Below are positions 49,065-56,583 of a DNA stretch of 64,000 nucleotides, one piece after another. The position numbers and the translations under genes were made by a program. Numbering within the stretch: position 1 is the stretch's first letter; every line of letters begins with the position of its first letter. Source of the stretch: Sedimenticola sp. (GTDB lineage Bacteria; Pseudomonadota; Gammaproteobacteria; Chromatiales; Chromatiaceae). Where the stretch lies: the NCBI GenBank assembly GCA_027026755.1, contig JALVNE010000304.1:1-64000 (forward strand). The letters are read 5' to 3'. A model generated the notes under the pieces. It saw nothing but the letters and a program-made list of their open reading frames with translations, searched no databases and had not been told where the DNA came from.

Positions 49065-49925
49065 ATGGATGATGCCCCGGCCCGGGTGGATGTGGTCGTC
49101 GTCAATTACAACGGCGGCGAGCTGTTGCTGCAGGCGGTGGCAGCCGTCCTGGCCAGCACCGTACCCCTGCGGCTCACCCTGGTGGACAATGCCTCCACGG
49201 ATGGCAGCGCGGTCGAGGTCGAAACCCGCTTCCCCGAGGTCGTTGTGCTGCAGAATTCCCGTAACCTGGGATTTGCCGCTGCAGCCAACCAGGGGCTGCG
49301 GGCGTCAGCCGCGCCCTTCGTTCTGCTGCTCAATCCCGATTGCCTTCTTGAGGCTGACACCCTGGATCAGATGCTGCGGGTGCTGGAGAAGCATCCTGAG
49401 GCCGGTATGGCGGGCTGCCGCATCCTGAACCCGGATGGCAGCGAACAGCGCGGCTGCCGGCGCCAGCTGCCCACCCTGGCCAGCGGGGCGGGCAAGGCCT
49501 TGGGGCGGCAGCGGGCCATGGACCTGCATCTCCAGCCCCTGCCCGAGGCTCCCCAGTTGGTGGAGGCCATTTCCGGCGCCTTCATGCTCCTGCGCCGCCA
49601 GGCCCTCGACAGCGTGGGGCTACTGGACGAAGGCTATTTCATGCACTGCGAGGATCTGGACTGGTGCCGGCGCTTTCTCGACGCGGGCTGGAAGATCCTC
49701 TTCGTTCCCCATGTGGAAGTGGTGCATCACCAGGGGCACTGCAGCCGGACCGTTCCCCTGCGGGTGTTGTGGCACAAGCACCGGGGCATGGCACGCTACT
49801 ACCGCAAGTTTCTGGCCGGCAGGGCAGGGGTGCTCAGGTCCGCTCTGGTTTTGCCATCCATCTATGCGCGCTTTCTTGTTCTTGCCGTGGCTGAAGCCCT
49901 GGGCAGGCTGGCAGGCAGAAGATGA
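49065..49925 (+). CDS. Family 2 glycosyltransferase (rhamnosyl/dTDP-sugar type)
   Basis: 286-residue GT2 enzyme: VDVVVVNYNGGELLLQAVAAVL, LVDNASTDGSAVEVE, FVLLLNPDCLLEADTL (DXD equivalent is NPD), GAFMLLRRQALDSVGLLDEGYFMHCEDLDWCRRFLDAGW. The last block is typical of dTDP-rhamnosyltransferase-like GT2 proteins. The C-terminal ~60 residues are partly hydrophobic and basic, suggesting membrane association. It overlaps the epimerase gene by four bases. Confidence 0.9.
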   Translation: MDDAPARVDVVVVNYNGGELLLQAVAAVLASTVPLRLTLVDNASTDGSAVEVETRFPEVVVLQNSRNLGFAAAANQGLRASAAPFVLLLNPDCLLEADTLDQMLRVLEKHPEAGMAGCRILNPDGSEQRGCRRQLPTLASGAGKALGRQRAMDLHLQPLPEAPQLVEAISGAFMLLRRQALDSVGLLDEGYFMHCEDLDWCRRFLDAGWKILFVPHVEVVHHQGHCSRTVPLRVLWHKHRGMARYYRKFLAGRAGVLRSALVLPSIYARFLVLAVAEALGRLAGRR

Positions 49926-50899
49926 ATCAGCGCCTGCAATCCCTGGGTGAAAGCCTGCGGGGCAGGCGGGTGCTGGTCACTGGGGCATCCGGGCGCATCG
50001 GCCGGCGCCTGCTGGAAGTTCTTGTTGCCAGTGGCGTGGAACCCCGGGCTCTGTACCGGAACCCCCCCGCGCAAGGATTGGCGGGCCTGCATGTCTACCA
50101 AGGTGATTTGCTGCAACCCCGTTCCCTGGAAGCCGTGTTGGATGGGGTGGATGTCGTATTTCACCTGGCCAGCTACGGGCCGGCGCAGAACGATCCCCGG
50201 CCGGAAGACCATCCCCTGCATCGGCAGGTGAGCGTGGAAGGCACCCGTAAGCTCCTTGCCGCGGCGCAGTCCGCTGGCGTCAAGCGCCTGCTGTTTGCCA
50301 GTTCCACCCGGGTCATCGATGGCAGTACCAGCCTCTACGCCCAGAGCAAGCGGGAAGCTGAATCCCTGGTTCGTGCCGCGGGCGCCCCCCTGGAAACCGT
50401 GATTCTGCGCCTCGCCCCGGTGTATGGTTTTGCCAGACAGGGCAGCGTTGCGCAGATGATTGCCGCCATCGATGCCGGCCGCTTTCCCTCTTTGCCGGAT
50501 TTTGGGGAGAAGCGCTCCCTGGTGCATGTGGACGACGTGATCCAGGCCTTGCTGCTGTCGGCACTGGATGAGGACATGGCAGGAAAGACCTTCACGGTGA
50601 CGGACCTGCAATCCTATTCCAGCCGGCAGATGTACGAGATGATCTGTGCTGCCCTGGGCAGGAAGCCTGGCCGCTGGAGCATGCCGGCCTGGCTGCTGGG
50701 TGTTGCGGCGGGCATTGGCGAGCTGTTACAGCGGGTGTCGAGACGTCCCATGCCAATGAACCGGGAACGCCTGGAAAAGCTGCGTGCGCCGGCCTGGTTC
50801 GATGGTGAGCCTCTGGCCAGGGAAACCGGTTATGAGCCCCAACTGAATCTGGAACAGGCCTTGCCGCAAATCATCAGGGAATACAGAACGGATACCTGA
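49922..50899 (+). CDS. NAD-dependent sugar epimerase/dehydratase family protein
   Basis: 325-residue extended SDR: the Rossmann motif VTGASGRIGRRLLEVL near the N terminus, DVVFHLASYGPAQND, FASSTRVIDGSTSLYAQSKREAE (Tyr-x3-Lys catalytic pair in YAQSK) and LVHVDDVIQALLL. It likely changes a nucleotide sugar used by the nearby glycosyltransferases, but an unrelated substrate cannot be excluded. Its C-terminal region (RKPGRWSMPAWLLGVAAGIGELLQ) resembles the 3-beta-HSD-like branch of the family. It is translationally coupled to the preceding GT2 gene. Confidence 0.88.
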   Translation: MNQRLQSLGESLRGRRVLVTGASGRIGRRLLEVLVASGVEPRALYRNPPAQGLAGLHVYQGDLLQPRSLEAVLDGVDVVFHLASYGPAQNDPRPEDHPLHRQVSVEGTRKLLAAAQSAGVKRLLFASSTRVIDGSTSLYAQSKREAESLVRAAGAPLETVILRLAPVYGFARQGSVAQMIAAIDAGRFPSLPDFGEKRSLVHVDDVIQALLLSALDEDMAGKTFTVTDLQSYSSRQMYEMICAALGRKPGRWSMPAWLLGVAAGIGELLQRVSRRPMPMNRERLEKLRAPAWFDGEPLARETGYEPQLNLEQALPQIIREYRTDT

Positions 50900-50910
50900 T
50901 CCCGTCAGGC

Positions 50911-50933
50911 TGTAGGTCGGGCTTCAGCCCGAC
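50911..50933. repeat. REP half unit
   Basis: TGTAGGTCGGGCTTCAGCCCGAC contains the perfect 8-bp hairpin GTCGGGCT/AGCCCGAC with a two-base loop. It lies between convergent genes and could also end transcription. It is a single half of the REP pairs at 10673 and 52832. Confidence 0.75.
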
Positions 50934-50945
50934 AACGACACCCCG

Positions 50946-51485
50946 TCAGGGCATGAAGGGATTGAAAGAGCCCATGGGCCGGGCGATTTCCCGGACGTGC
51001 ACGCGCATTATCGCCACTCCCTGGGTCATGTGCTCGAACCGCTTGTCCACATGGGACATGCCCGCCGCCATTCTGGCCATGTCCGCGTCCATCACCGTGA
51101 TATCCGCCTCCATCTGATGCATGCTGGAGGATATGGACGGCATCATGTCGGCCATTTCCCCGGTATTTTTCACAATGTTGTCCATGCGTTGCATGTATTC
51201 TTCGAATTTCCGCACGTTGTTGGTAATGCGTATCATGCGCTTGGAGACCCTTTTCATGTTGCCATGCATGGAGTCCATGTTGTCCACGATGCCGTTCAGA
51301 TCCTCGTAGAGTACCGCCACATAGTACACATTGATGCTCGCCAGGATTATGAGCAGCACCGATATGATGATGACGATGATCTTGTTGATGTAGAAATGGT
51401 GCTGACGCTCGTCCAGGTGCAGCTGAGTCTCCCAGCTCAGGCGTCCCACCATGTCGATGAACATGCGTTTTTCTTTCTGTGCCAT
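50946..51485 (-). CDS. Membrane-anchored coiled-coil protein A
   Basis: 179 residues: a cytoplasmic N terminus (MAQKEKRMFIDMVGRLSWETQLHLDERQHH), one membrane helix (IIVIIISVLLIILASINVYYVAV) and a long, Met-rich coiled coil (residues ~58-160; LNGIVDNMDSMHGNMKRVSKRM, MDADMARMAAGMSHVDKRF) ending ARPMGSFNPFMP. It is paralogous to the adjacent gene (same layout, and a conserved M-x-P end). I do not recognise the family; a scaffold or sensor of the periplasm is possible. Confidence 0.75.
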   Translation of the reverse strand: MAQKEKRMFIDMVGRLSWETQLHLDERQHHFYINKIIVIIISVLLIILASINVYYVAVLYEDLNGIVDNMDSMHGNMKRVSKRMIRITNNVRKFEEYMQRMDNIVKNTGEMADMMPSISSSMHQMEADITVMDADMARMAAGMSHVDKRFEHMTQGVAIMRVHVREIARPMGSFNPFMP

Positions 51486-51491
51486 GGCGGA

Positions 51492-52061
51492 TCAGGGTAT
51501 TGGGAACATCTTGTTGATGGTTCTGGCGGGTTTTGCCATGTGCTGCATGTCTGCCGCCATCAGCTGTACCTGGTCGTCCATGCGGGTGATGGAAACCGAC
51601 ATGCCATCGACGGAATGGCGCACATTGGTGACCTGCTTGCCCATGTCACTGATGGTCTGGCGCATCCGTTCCATGTCTTCGGTGATGGTGCTGATTTCCT
51701 GTTTCATGGTGGTGGTCTGCTCATCCATGAGCTGCAGCAGGGCCACCCGCTGGGCCATGGAGTCGATGTACTCGCTCATCTGGTCCATGCGCACGGTGAC
51801 CGCCGTGAAATTGGTGTTCATGTCCAGCACCACGTTCGAGATGCGGTTGATCTGGGACGACAGGGTGAGCAGCAACACCAGGATGGAAATGGCGATGAGG
51901 GCCAGCACGGCCATGCCGATGCGTATGGCGTGCTTGAGGTCGTCCGCCAGCTTGGCGGAGATCTCGATCTGGCTGAGCATCATGGCCTCGAAAGACCGGG
52001 CAGCGCGCAGCAGCTGCTGATCGGAAATGTGTTCGGGTTTGTCTGATTTACTGGAAGTCAT
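51492..52061 (-). CDS. Membrane-anchored coiled-coil protein B
   Basis: 189 residues, 6 bases upstream of protein A on the same strand. A cytoplasmic N terminus (ISDQQLLRAARSFEAMMLSQIE) precedes one membrane helix (IGMAVLALIAISILVLLLTL) and a long Met-rich coiled coil (MDQMSEYIDSMAQRVALLQL, MERMRQTISDMGKQVTNVRHSVDGM) ending TINKMFPIP. The shared topology with protein A suggests a hetero-oligomer. ATG 52061 is chosen; the frame extends upstream but that part has no membrane or coiled-coil character. Divergent from the cytochrome gene at 52327. Confidence 0.75.
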   Translation of the reverse strand: MTSSKSDKPEHISDQQLLRAARSFEAMMLSQIEISAKLADDLKHAIRIGMAVLALIAISILVLLLTLSSQINRISNVVLDMNTNFTAVTVRMDQMSEYIDSMAQRVALLQLMDEQTTTMKQEISTITEDMERMRQTISDMGKQVTNVRHSVDGMSVSITRMDDQVQLMAADMQHMAKPARTINKMFPIP

Positions 52062-52326
52062 GGCAACGAACTCAATGGCACAGTGGAATACTATATCAAT
52101 ATGCCGTCTGTCAGGTGCAACTCTGTTTCTGTGGGGCCTGGGCGGCCCGGGCCGATCCGCCGAGAGGAGCATGCAGCGTTATTCTCCCTTACCGCGGTCG
52201 TGGGCAAGGATTTTTCATCTGGCAGGGAACAGTGCTATCATTAGCAAGTTATAAAATACTGGTGATGCGACAGGCGTTCCGCCGCAACACTGATTCAACC
52301 TGCTTACCGACTCGAGGAATACTATC

Positions 52327-52815
52327 GTGGCAAAGAAATTTTCTGCTCCCTTTCTTTTGTTGGCTGCCGCCGCTGTTTCCACCACGGCCGTTGCCGAAGA
52401 TGATGTGCTGTCACGTATCAAGCCCGTGGGTCAGGTGAACATCAGCGGCGCCGCTGCTTCGGCTCCTGCTCCCGCCGCTGTTGCATCTGCTCCTGCTCCG
52501 GCTGCTGCTCCTGCCGCTGCCGCACCGGCTCCTGCTCCCGCACCTGCTGCGGCGCCTGCCGCTGCCGCCGATCCCGGCGCGGCCGCCTACCAGGCCAAGG
52601 GTTGCGGTGGCTGTCATGGCGCCAACGGCAAGACCACGCCCATGGGCACTTATCCCAAGCTCGCCGGTCAGAGCGCGGTCTATCTGCTGGCGCAGATGAA
52701 GGACATCAAGGGCGGCACCCGCGCCAATGGTCAGACGGCCATCATGAAGCCCATCATTGCCGGCGTCAGCGACGACGAGATGAAGGCCATTGCGGAGTGG
52801 CTGTCCAAGCAGTAA
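52327..52815 (+). CDS. Exported monoheme cytochrome c (c5-like) with Ala/Pro linker
   Basis: 162 residues. Signal peptide to ~residue 23 (STTAVAEDD), a long linker (residues ~40-88) of Ala/Pro repeats (SAPAPAAVASAPAPAAAPAA...), then a class I cytochrome domain with CGGCH at 93-97 and axial Met 140 (AIMKPIIAGVSDDEMKAIAEWL). The linker would hold the heme domain away from its anchor point. A periplasmic electron-carrier role is likely. The GTG start has GAGGAA about eight bases upstream. It is followed by REP copy 2. Confidence 0.9.
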   Translation: MAKKFSAPFLLLAAAAVSTTAVAEDDVLSRIKPVGQVNISGAAASAPAPAAVASAPAPAAAPAAAAPAPAPAPAAAPAAAADPGAAAYQAKGCGGCHGANGKTTPMGTYPKLAGQSAVYLLAQMKDIKGGTRANGQTAIMKPIIAGVSDDEMKAIAEWLSKQ

Positions 52816-52831
52816 TTACTCAAACGATCGC

Positions 52832-52894
52832 CTGTAGGTCGGACTTCAGTCCGACACACAACGGTGGATTGTCGGGCTGAAGCCCGACCTACAG
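52832..52894. repeat. REP pair (BIME-like), copy 2
   Basis: 63-bp unit nearly identical to that at 10673-10735 (two differences). It lies between the convergent cytochrome and rep genes, a typical REP location. Confidence 0.87.
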
Positions 52895-52901
52895 CCCGGC
52901 A

Positions 52902-54905
52902 TCATTCCAGCAGCGCTTTGAGATTGGCCAGGTGGGCTTTCCCCCTGGCCTTTTTGTTTTCTTCGGGTTCATCCTTGTCGCGGCCTTCCCAGGCCAGGTC
53001 TTCCCGGGGCAGTTCTTGCAGAAAACGGCTGGGCTCGCAAGCCACCAGCTCCCCGCCTTTGCGGCGCTTGCGCGCGTAGCTGATATGCAGTAGACGCCGG
53101 GCGCGGGTGATGCCCACATAGGCCAGGCGGCGTTCTTCTTCGATGTTGTCTTCCTCTATGCTGCTGTGGTGCGGCAGCAGGCCTTCTTCCATGCCCACCA
53201 GGAAGACATAGGGGAATTCCAGGCCCTTGGCGGCATGCAGGGTCATGAGGCTGACTCTGTCCTCGCTGTTTTCCTCGTCCTGGCGTTCCAGAATGTCCAT
53301 CAGGCTCAGATGGCTGACCATGTCCGCCAGGCTTTGGCCGCGCATCTCGTCCTGCTGCAGCCGGGTGAGCCAGTCCAGCAGTTCGTCCACGTTTTCCATG
53401 CGCCTTGCCGCCGCCTTGTCGCTGGGGGCGGTCTGGTACAGCCACGCCTCGTAGTCCATGTCGCCGATGAGTTCACGCACGGTTTTTACGGCGTCGTCTT
53501 CGTGGGCCAGGCGGGACAGGTGGCGGATCCAGCGCTGGAAATCCTGCAAACGGTTCAGGGCGGCCGGCTTGAGCCGCTGGGCCAGCCCCAGCTCATCGAT
53601 GGCCTCGAACAGGGGGAGTTCTCTTTCCGCGGCGTGGGCGGAGAGTTGCTCCAGGGTGCCGGGGCCGATCTGCCGCCTGGGCGTATTGACCACGCGCAGG
53701 AAGGCGGCGTCGTCATGGGGGTTGGCCAGCAGGCGCAGGTAGGCCATGAGATCCTTGATCTCGGTGCGGGAGAAAAAAGAGCTGCCGCCGCTGATGAAAT
53801 AGGGAACATTGTGCAGGCGCAACAGCTTCTCGAAGATGCGCGACTGGTGGTTGCCCCGGTAGAGAATGGCATAGTCGCCGTAGCGGCGGCCGTGCATGAC
53901 CTTCTGGTGGATGATCTCGGAAACCACCCGCTCGGCCTCGTTTTCCTCGTCCCGGCACTGGAACACGCGGATTTCCTCGCCGGGGCCCAGCTCGCTCCAC
54001 AGGCGTTTTTCGAAGACATGGGGATTGTTGGCGATGAGCTGGTTGGCGGCTTTGAGGATGCGGCCCGTGGAGCGGTAGTTCTGTTCCAGCTTCACCACCT
54101 TGAGGGTGGGGAAGTCTTCCCTGAGGCGCGCCAGGTTCTCCGGCCGGGCGCCGCGCCAGGCGTAGATGGACTGGTCGTCATCGCCTACGACGGTGAGGGC
54201 GCCGCGCACGCCCACCAGCAGGCGCACCAGTTCGTACTGGGCGCTGTTGGTGTCCTGGTATTCGTCCACCAGAAGATAATGGATACGATGCTGCCAGCGT
54301 TCCAGGATGTCCGCCTGCTGCCGCAGCAGATTCACCGGAATCTGGATGAGGTCGTCGAAGTCCACGGCATTGTAGGCCCCCAGGGCGCGCTGATAGGCAG
54401 CATAGATCTGGCCATGGCGCAGGGCCAGCTCGTCCTCCGCCCGGGACATGGCTTCTTCGGGACTGAGCAGGTCGTTCTTCCACTGGGAGATCTGCCAGCG
54501 AGCCAGGCTGATGGCCTGGTTGTCGGCCTCGTCCTTGAGAAGGATTTCGTTGAGCAGTTGTTCGCTGTCCTGGGTGTCGAGAATGCTGAAACCCGGGCGC
54601 AGTCCGGCAGCCCGGCATTCCTTTTTCAGGATGTTGAGCCCCAGGGTGTGGAAAGTGGAGATGTTCAGGCCCCGGCTGTTGCCCCCGGTCAGCAGTTCGG
54701 CCACCCGGGACTTCATCTCCCGGGCGGCCTTGTTGGTGAAGGTGACGGCCGTGATGTGCCGGGGCGCCATGCCTAGGGTATTGACCAGGTAGGCGATCTT
54801 TCGGGTGATGACCCGGGTCTTGCCCGAGCCGGCGCCGGCCAGCACCAGCAAGGGGCTGTCCAGCCAGGCCACGGCTTCGCGCTGTCTTGGATTGAGATCG
54901 TGCAT
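52902..54905 (-). CDS. rep: ATP-dependent DNA helicase Rep
   Basis: 667-residue superfamily 1A 3'-5' helicase that helps replication forks past protein blocks. Motif I GAGSGKT (residues 24-30), Ia AVTFTNKAAREM, II LLVDEYQDTN, III VVGDDDQSIYAWRGA, IV LEQNYRSTGRIL, V MTLHAAKGLEFPYVFLVGMEEG, VI VGITRARRLLHISYA. The N-terminal MHDLNPRQREAV and the length match Rep rather than UvrD or PcrA. The C-terminal end EENKKARGKAHLANLKALLE also resembles Rep. Confidence 0.96.
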   Translation of the reverse strand: MHDLNPRQREAVAWLDSPLLVLAGAGSGKTRVITRKIAYLVNTLGMAPRHITAVTFTNKAAREMKSRVAELLTGGNSRGLNISTFHTLGLNILKKECRAAGLRPGFSILDTQDSEQLLNEILLKDEADNQAISLARWQISQWKNDLLSPEEAMSRAEDELALRHGQIYAAYQRALGAYNAVDFDDLIQIPVNLLRQQADILERWQHRIHYLLVDEYQDTNSAQYELVRLLVGVRGALTVVGDDDQSIYAWRGARPENLARLREDFPTLKVVKLEQNYRSTGRILKAANQLIANNPHVFEKRLWSELGPGEEIRVFQCRDEENEAERVVSEIIHQKVMHGRRYGDYAILYRGNHQSRIFEKLLRLHNVPYFISGGSSFFSRTEIKDLMAYLRLLANPHDDAAFLRVVNTPRRQIGPGTLEQLSAHAAERELPLFEAIDELGLAQRLKPAALNRLQDFQRWIRHLSRLAHEDDAVKTVRELIGDMDYEAWLYQTAPSDKAAARRMENVDELLDWLTRLQQDEMRGQSLADMVSHLSLMDILERQDEENSEDRVSLMTLHAAKGLEFPYVFLVGMEEGLLPHHSSIEEDNIEEERRLAYVGITRARRLLHISYARKRRKGGELVACEPSRFLQELPREDLAWEGRDKDEPEENKKARGKAHLANLKALLE

Positions 54906-54944
54906 GGCCTATAGTGACTGTCCTGACTTCTGCCCAAAGAAGGG

Positions 54945-54978
54945 TGTCGCAAAAGCCCAGGGAAGGGCTTTTGCGACA
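54945..54978. repeat. Perfect 14-bp inverted repeat upstream of rep
   Basis: TGTCGCAAAAGCCC, six-base loop AGGGAA, GGGCTTTTGCGACA. Outer GCCC/GGGC arms extend it imperfectly. It lies between the divergent rep and LOG-family genes. There is no T run, so it is more likely a REP-like palindrome or an operator. Confidence 0.65.
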
Positions 54979-55018
54979 TCCTCCGAAGGGCAGGGATTTT
55001 AACCTGTAGAGCACAGAC

Positions 55019-55738
55019 ATGAACGATTTTTCCTCCATTCGTCCCCGTACCCCGGCCGTGGACGCGGAACTCAACCGCGAATCCTGGCGGGTGTTCCAGA
55101 TCATGGCCGAGTTCGTCGAGGGCTTCGAGAAACTTAGCCGCATCCGTCCGGCGGTAAGTATCTTCGGCTCCGCGCGCACCCCGGAGGATCACCCCTGGTA
55201 CCAGAAGGCGGAAGAAGTGGCCCGGCTGTTGTCCGAAGCCGGTTTTTCCGTCATCAGCGGCGGTGGCCCCGGTATCATGGAGGCGGCCAACAAAGGGGCT
55301 TATGCCGGGCCTTCCCCCAGCGTGGGGCTGAACATCGTTCTGCCCCGGGAGCAGCATGGCAATCCCTACCAGAATGTCTCCCTGACCTACCGCCATTTTT
55401 TTGCCCGCAAAGTCATGTTCATCAAGTACGCCACGGCCTATGTGGTATTGCCCGGGGGCTTCGGCACCCTGGACGAGCTGGCGGAATGCCTGACCCTGGT
55501 GCAGACGGGCAAGGGGCGGCGCATTCCCATCATTCTGGTGGACAGCAGCTTCTGGGCAGGCTTGCTGGACTGGTTCCGCGAGACGCTGTGCAAGGCGGGC
55601 ACCATCGACCCCGAGGATATGAACCTGATCCAGGTCTGCGATGAGCCAGAGGCCATCGTCCAGGGCATCTTTCATCACTACGGCGGGCGCGGATTCGAGC
55701 CTTCTGCGGCTGAACGGGAAATCCTTCTGGAGTTATAA
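55019..55738 (+). CDS. LOG-family protein (TIGR00730), putative nucleotide phosphoribohydrolase
   Basis: 239 residues of the lysine-decarboxylase-like LOG family, Rossmann-fold enzymes that cleave ribose 5'-phosphate from modified AMP or other nucleotides. Motifs are ISGGGPGIMEAANKGA and the catalytic-type PGGFGTLDEL. The SIFGSARTPEDHPWYQKAEEVARL start is typical of the longer LOG type. The N-terminal ~40 residues (IRPRTPAVDAELNRESWRVFQIMAEFVEGFE) are a helical extension common in bacterial members. Substrate unknown. Confidence 0.93.
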   Translation: MNDFSSIRPRTPAVDAELNRESWRVFQIMAEFVEGFEKLSRIRPAVSIFGSARTPEDHPWYQKAEEVARLLSEAGFSVISGGGPGIMEAANKGAYAGPSPSVGLNIVLPREQHGNPYQNVSLTYRHFFARKVMFIKYATAYVVLPGGFGTLDELAECLTLVQTGKGRRIPIILVDSSFWAGLLDWFRETLCKAGTIDPEDMNLIQVCDEPEAIVQGIFHHYGGRGFEPSAAEREILLEL

Positions 55739-55770
55739 TGACTGCTCATTCGTCCTCCAGGGAGCTGCCC

Positions 55771-56079
55771 ATGAGAATTCTGATCCTTTCCGGCCTGCTG
55801 TTGTTCTGTGTGGTTTCCCTGGCGGAAGAACCCGCCCAGCAGCTTCCTCCCGGCGCCGAGGAGGAAGAAACCCTGGAGCCCGAAGTGACCATACGCCAGG
55901 AGGAGGACAGAACGGTTCATGAGTACCGGGTCAATGGCCGTCTGTACATGGTGAAGATCGTGCCCAGGATTGGCCCGCCTTATTACCTCATGGATACCAA
56001 CGGTGATGGCGAGATGGATACGCGGGAAGATGACCCCAATGGCGTGGTGCTTCCCCAGTGGATACTCTTTCGCTGGTAG
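55771..56079 (+). CDS. DUF2782 small exported protein
   Basis: 102 residues with a signal peptide (MRILILSGLLLFCVVSLAEE), an acidic linker and the DUF2782 core: EPEVTIRQEEDRTVHEYRVNGRLYMVKIVPRIGPPYYLMDTNGDG, ending WILFRW. GGGAG 7 bases upstream supports ATG 55771 over the in-frame ATG at 55738. Function unknown. The following TRAP genes begin six bases later, so cotranscription is likely. Confidence 0.85.
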   Translation: MRILILSGLLLFCVVSLAEEPAQQLPPGAEEEETLEPEVTIRQEEDRTVHEYRVNGRLYMVKIVPRIGPPYYLMDTNGDGEMDTREDDPNGVVLPQWILFRW

Positions 56080-56085
56080 CCGACC

Positions 56086-56583
56086 ATGGTTCGCAAGCTG
56101 GAAGCCATAGCGGATGCCACCGGGCGCCTGGTGGCCTGGTTCACCCTGCTCATGGTGCTGGTCACTTTTGCCGTGGTGGTGCTGCGCTACGCCTTCAACA
56201 CCGGCTGGATCGCCATGCAGGAATCCATCACCTATCTGCATGCCCTGGTGTTCATGCTGGGAGCCGCCTACACCCTGAGGCATGGCGGCCATGTGCGCGT
56301 AGACATCTTCTACCAGAAACTCAGTGAAAAAGGACGCGCCTGGGTGAACCTGCTGGGCACGGCGCTGCTGCTCTATCCCCTGATGATCTTCATCCTCTGG
56401 ATCAGTTGGGATTATGTGAGTGAATCCTGGACGGTACTGGAAGGGTCGCGTGAGGCGGGGGGATTGCCGGGGGTGTTCCTGCTCAAGACCCTGCTGCTGC
56501 TCATGCCCGTGGCCATGATGCTGCAGGGGCTGGCTCTGATGCTGCGCAGCCTGGACCTGATACGGGGCAAGCGGGATGGCTGA
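56086..56583 (+). CDS. dctQ: TRAP transporter small permease (DctQ)
   Basis: 165-residue inner-membrane protein with four hydrophobic segments. VVLRYAFNTGWIAMQESITYLHALVFMLGAAYTLRHGGHVRVDIFY is the DctQ hallmark. It forms the small subunit of a sodium- or proton-driven TRAP transporter with DctM. Its GTAGCCGACC context gives only a weak ribosome site at ATG 56086, which may depend on coupling to the preceding gene. It overlaps dctM by 8 bases. Confidence 0.93.
   Translation: MVRKLEAIADATGRLVAWFTLLMVLVTFAVVVLRYAFNTGWIAMQESITYLHALVFMLGAAYTLRHGGHVRVDIFYQKLSEKGRAWVNLLGTALLLYPLMIFILWISWDYVSESWTVLEGSREAGGLPGVFLLKTLLLLMPVAMMLQGLALMLRSLDLIRGKRDG

Noticed and set aside
52430-52590. GCT/CCT-rich simple repeat, considered as a CRISPR or satellite
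   Set aside because: It is in frame coding sequence for the Ala/Pro linker of the cytochrome c; there are no spacers.
53166-54776. 536-codon plus-strand frame opposite rep
   Set aside because: All helicase motifs are on the minus strand; this is a shadow frame.
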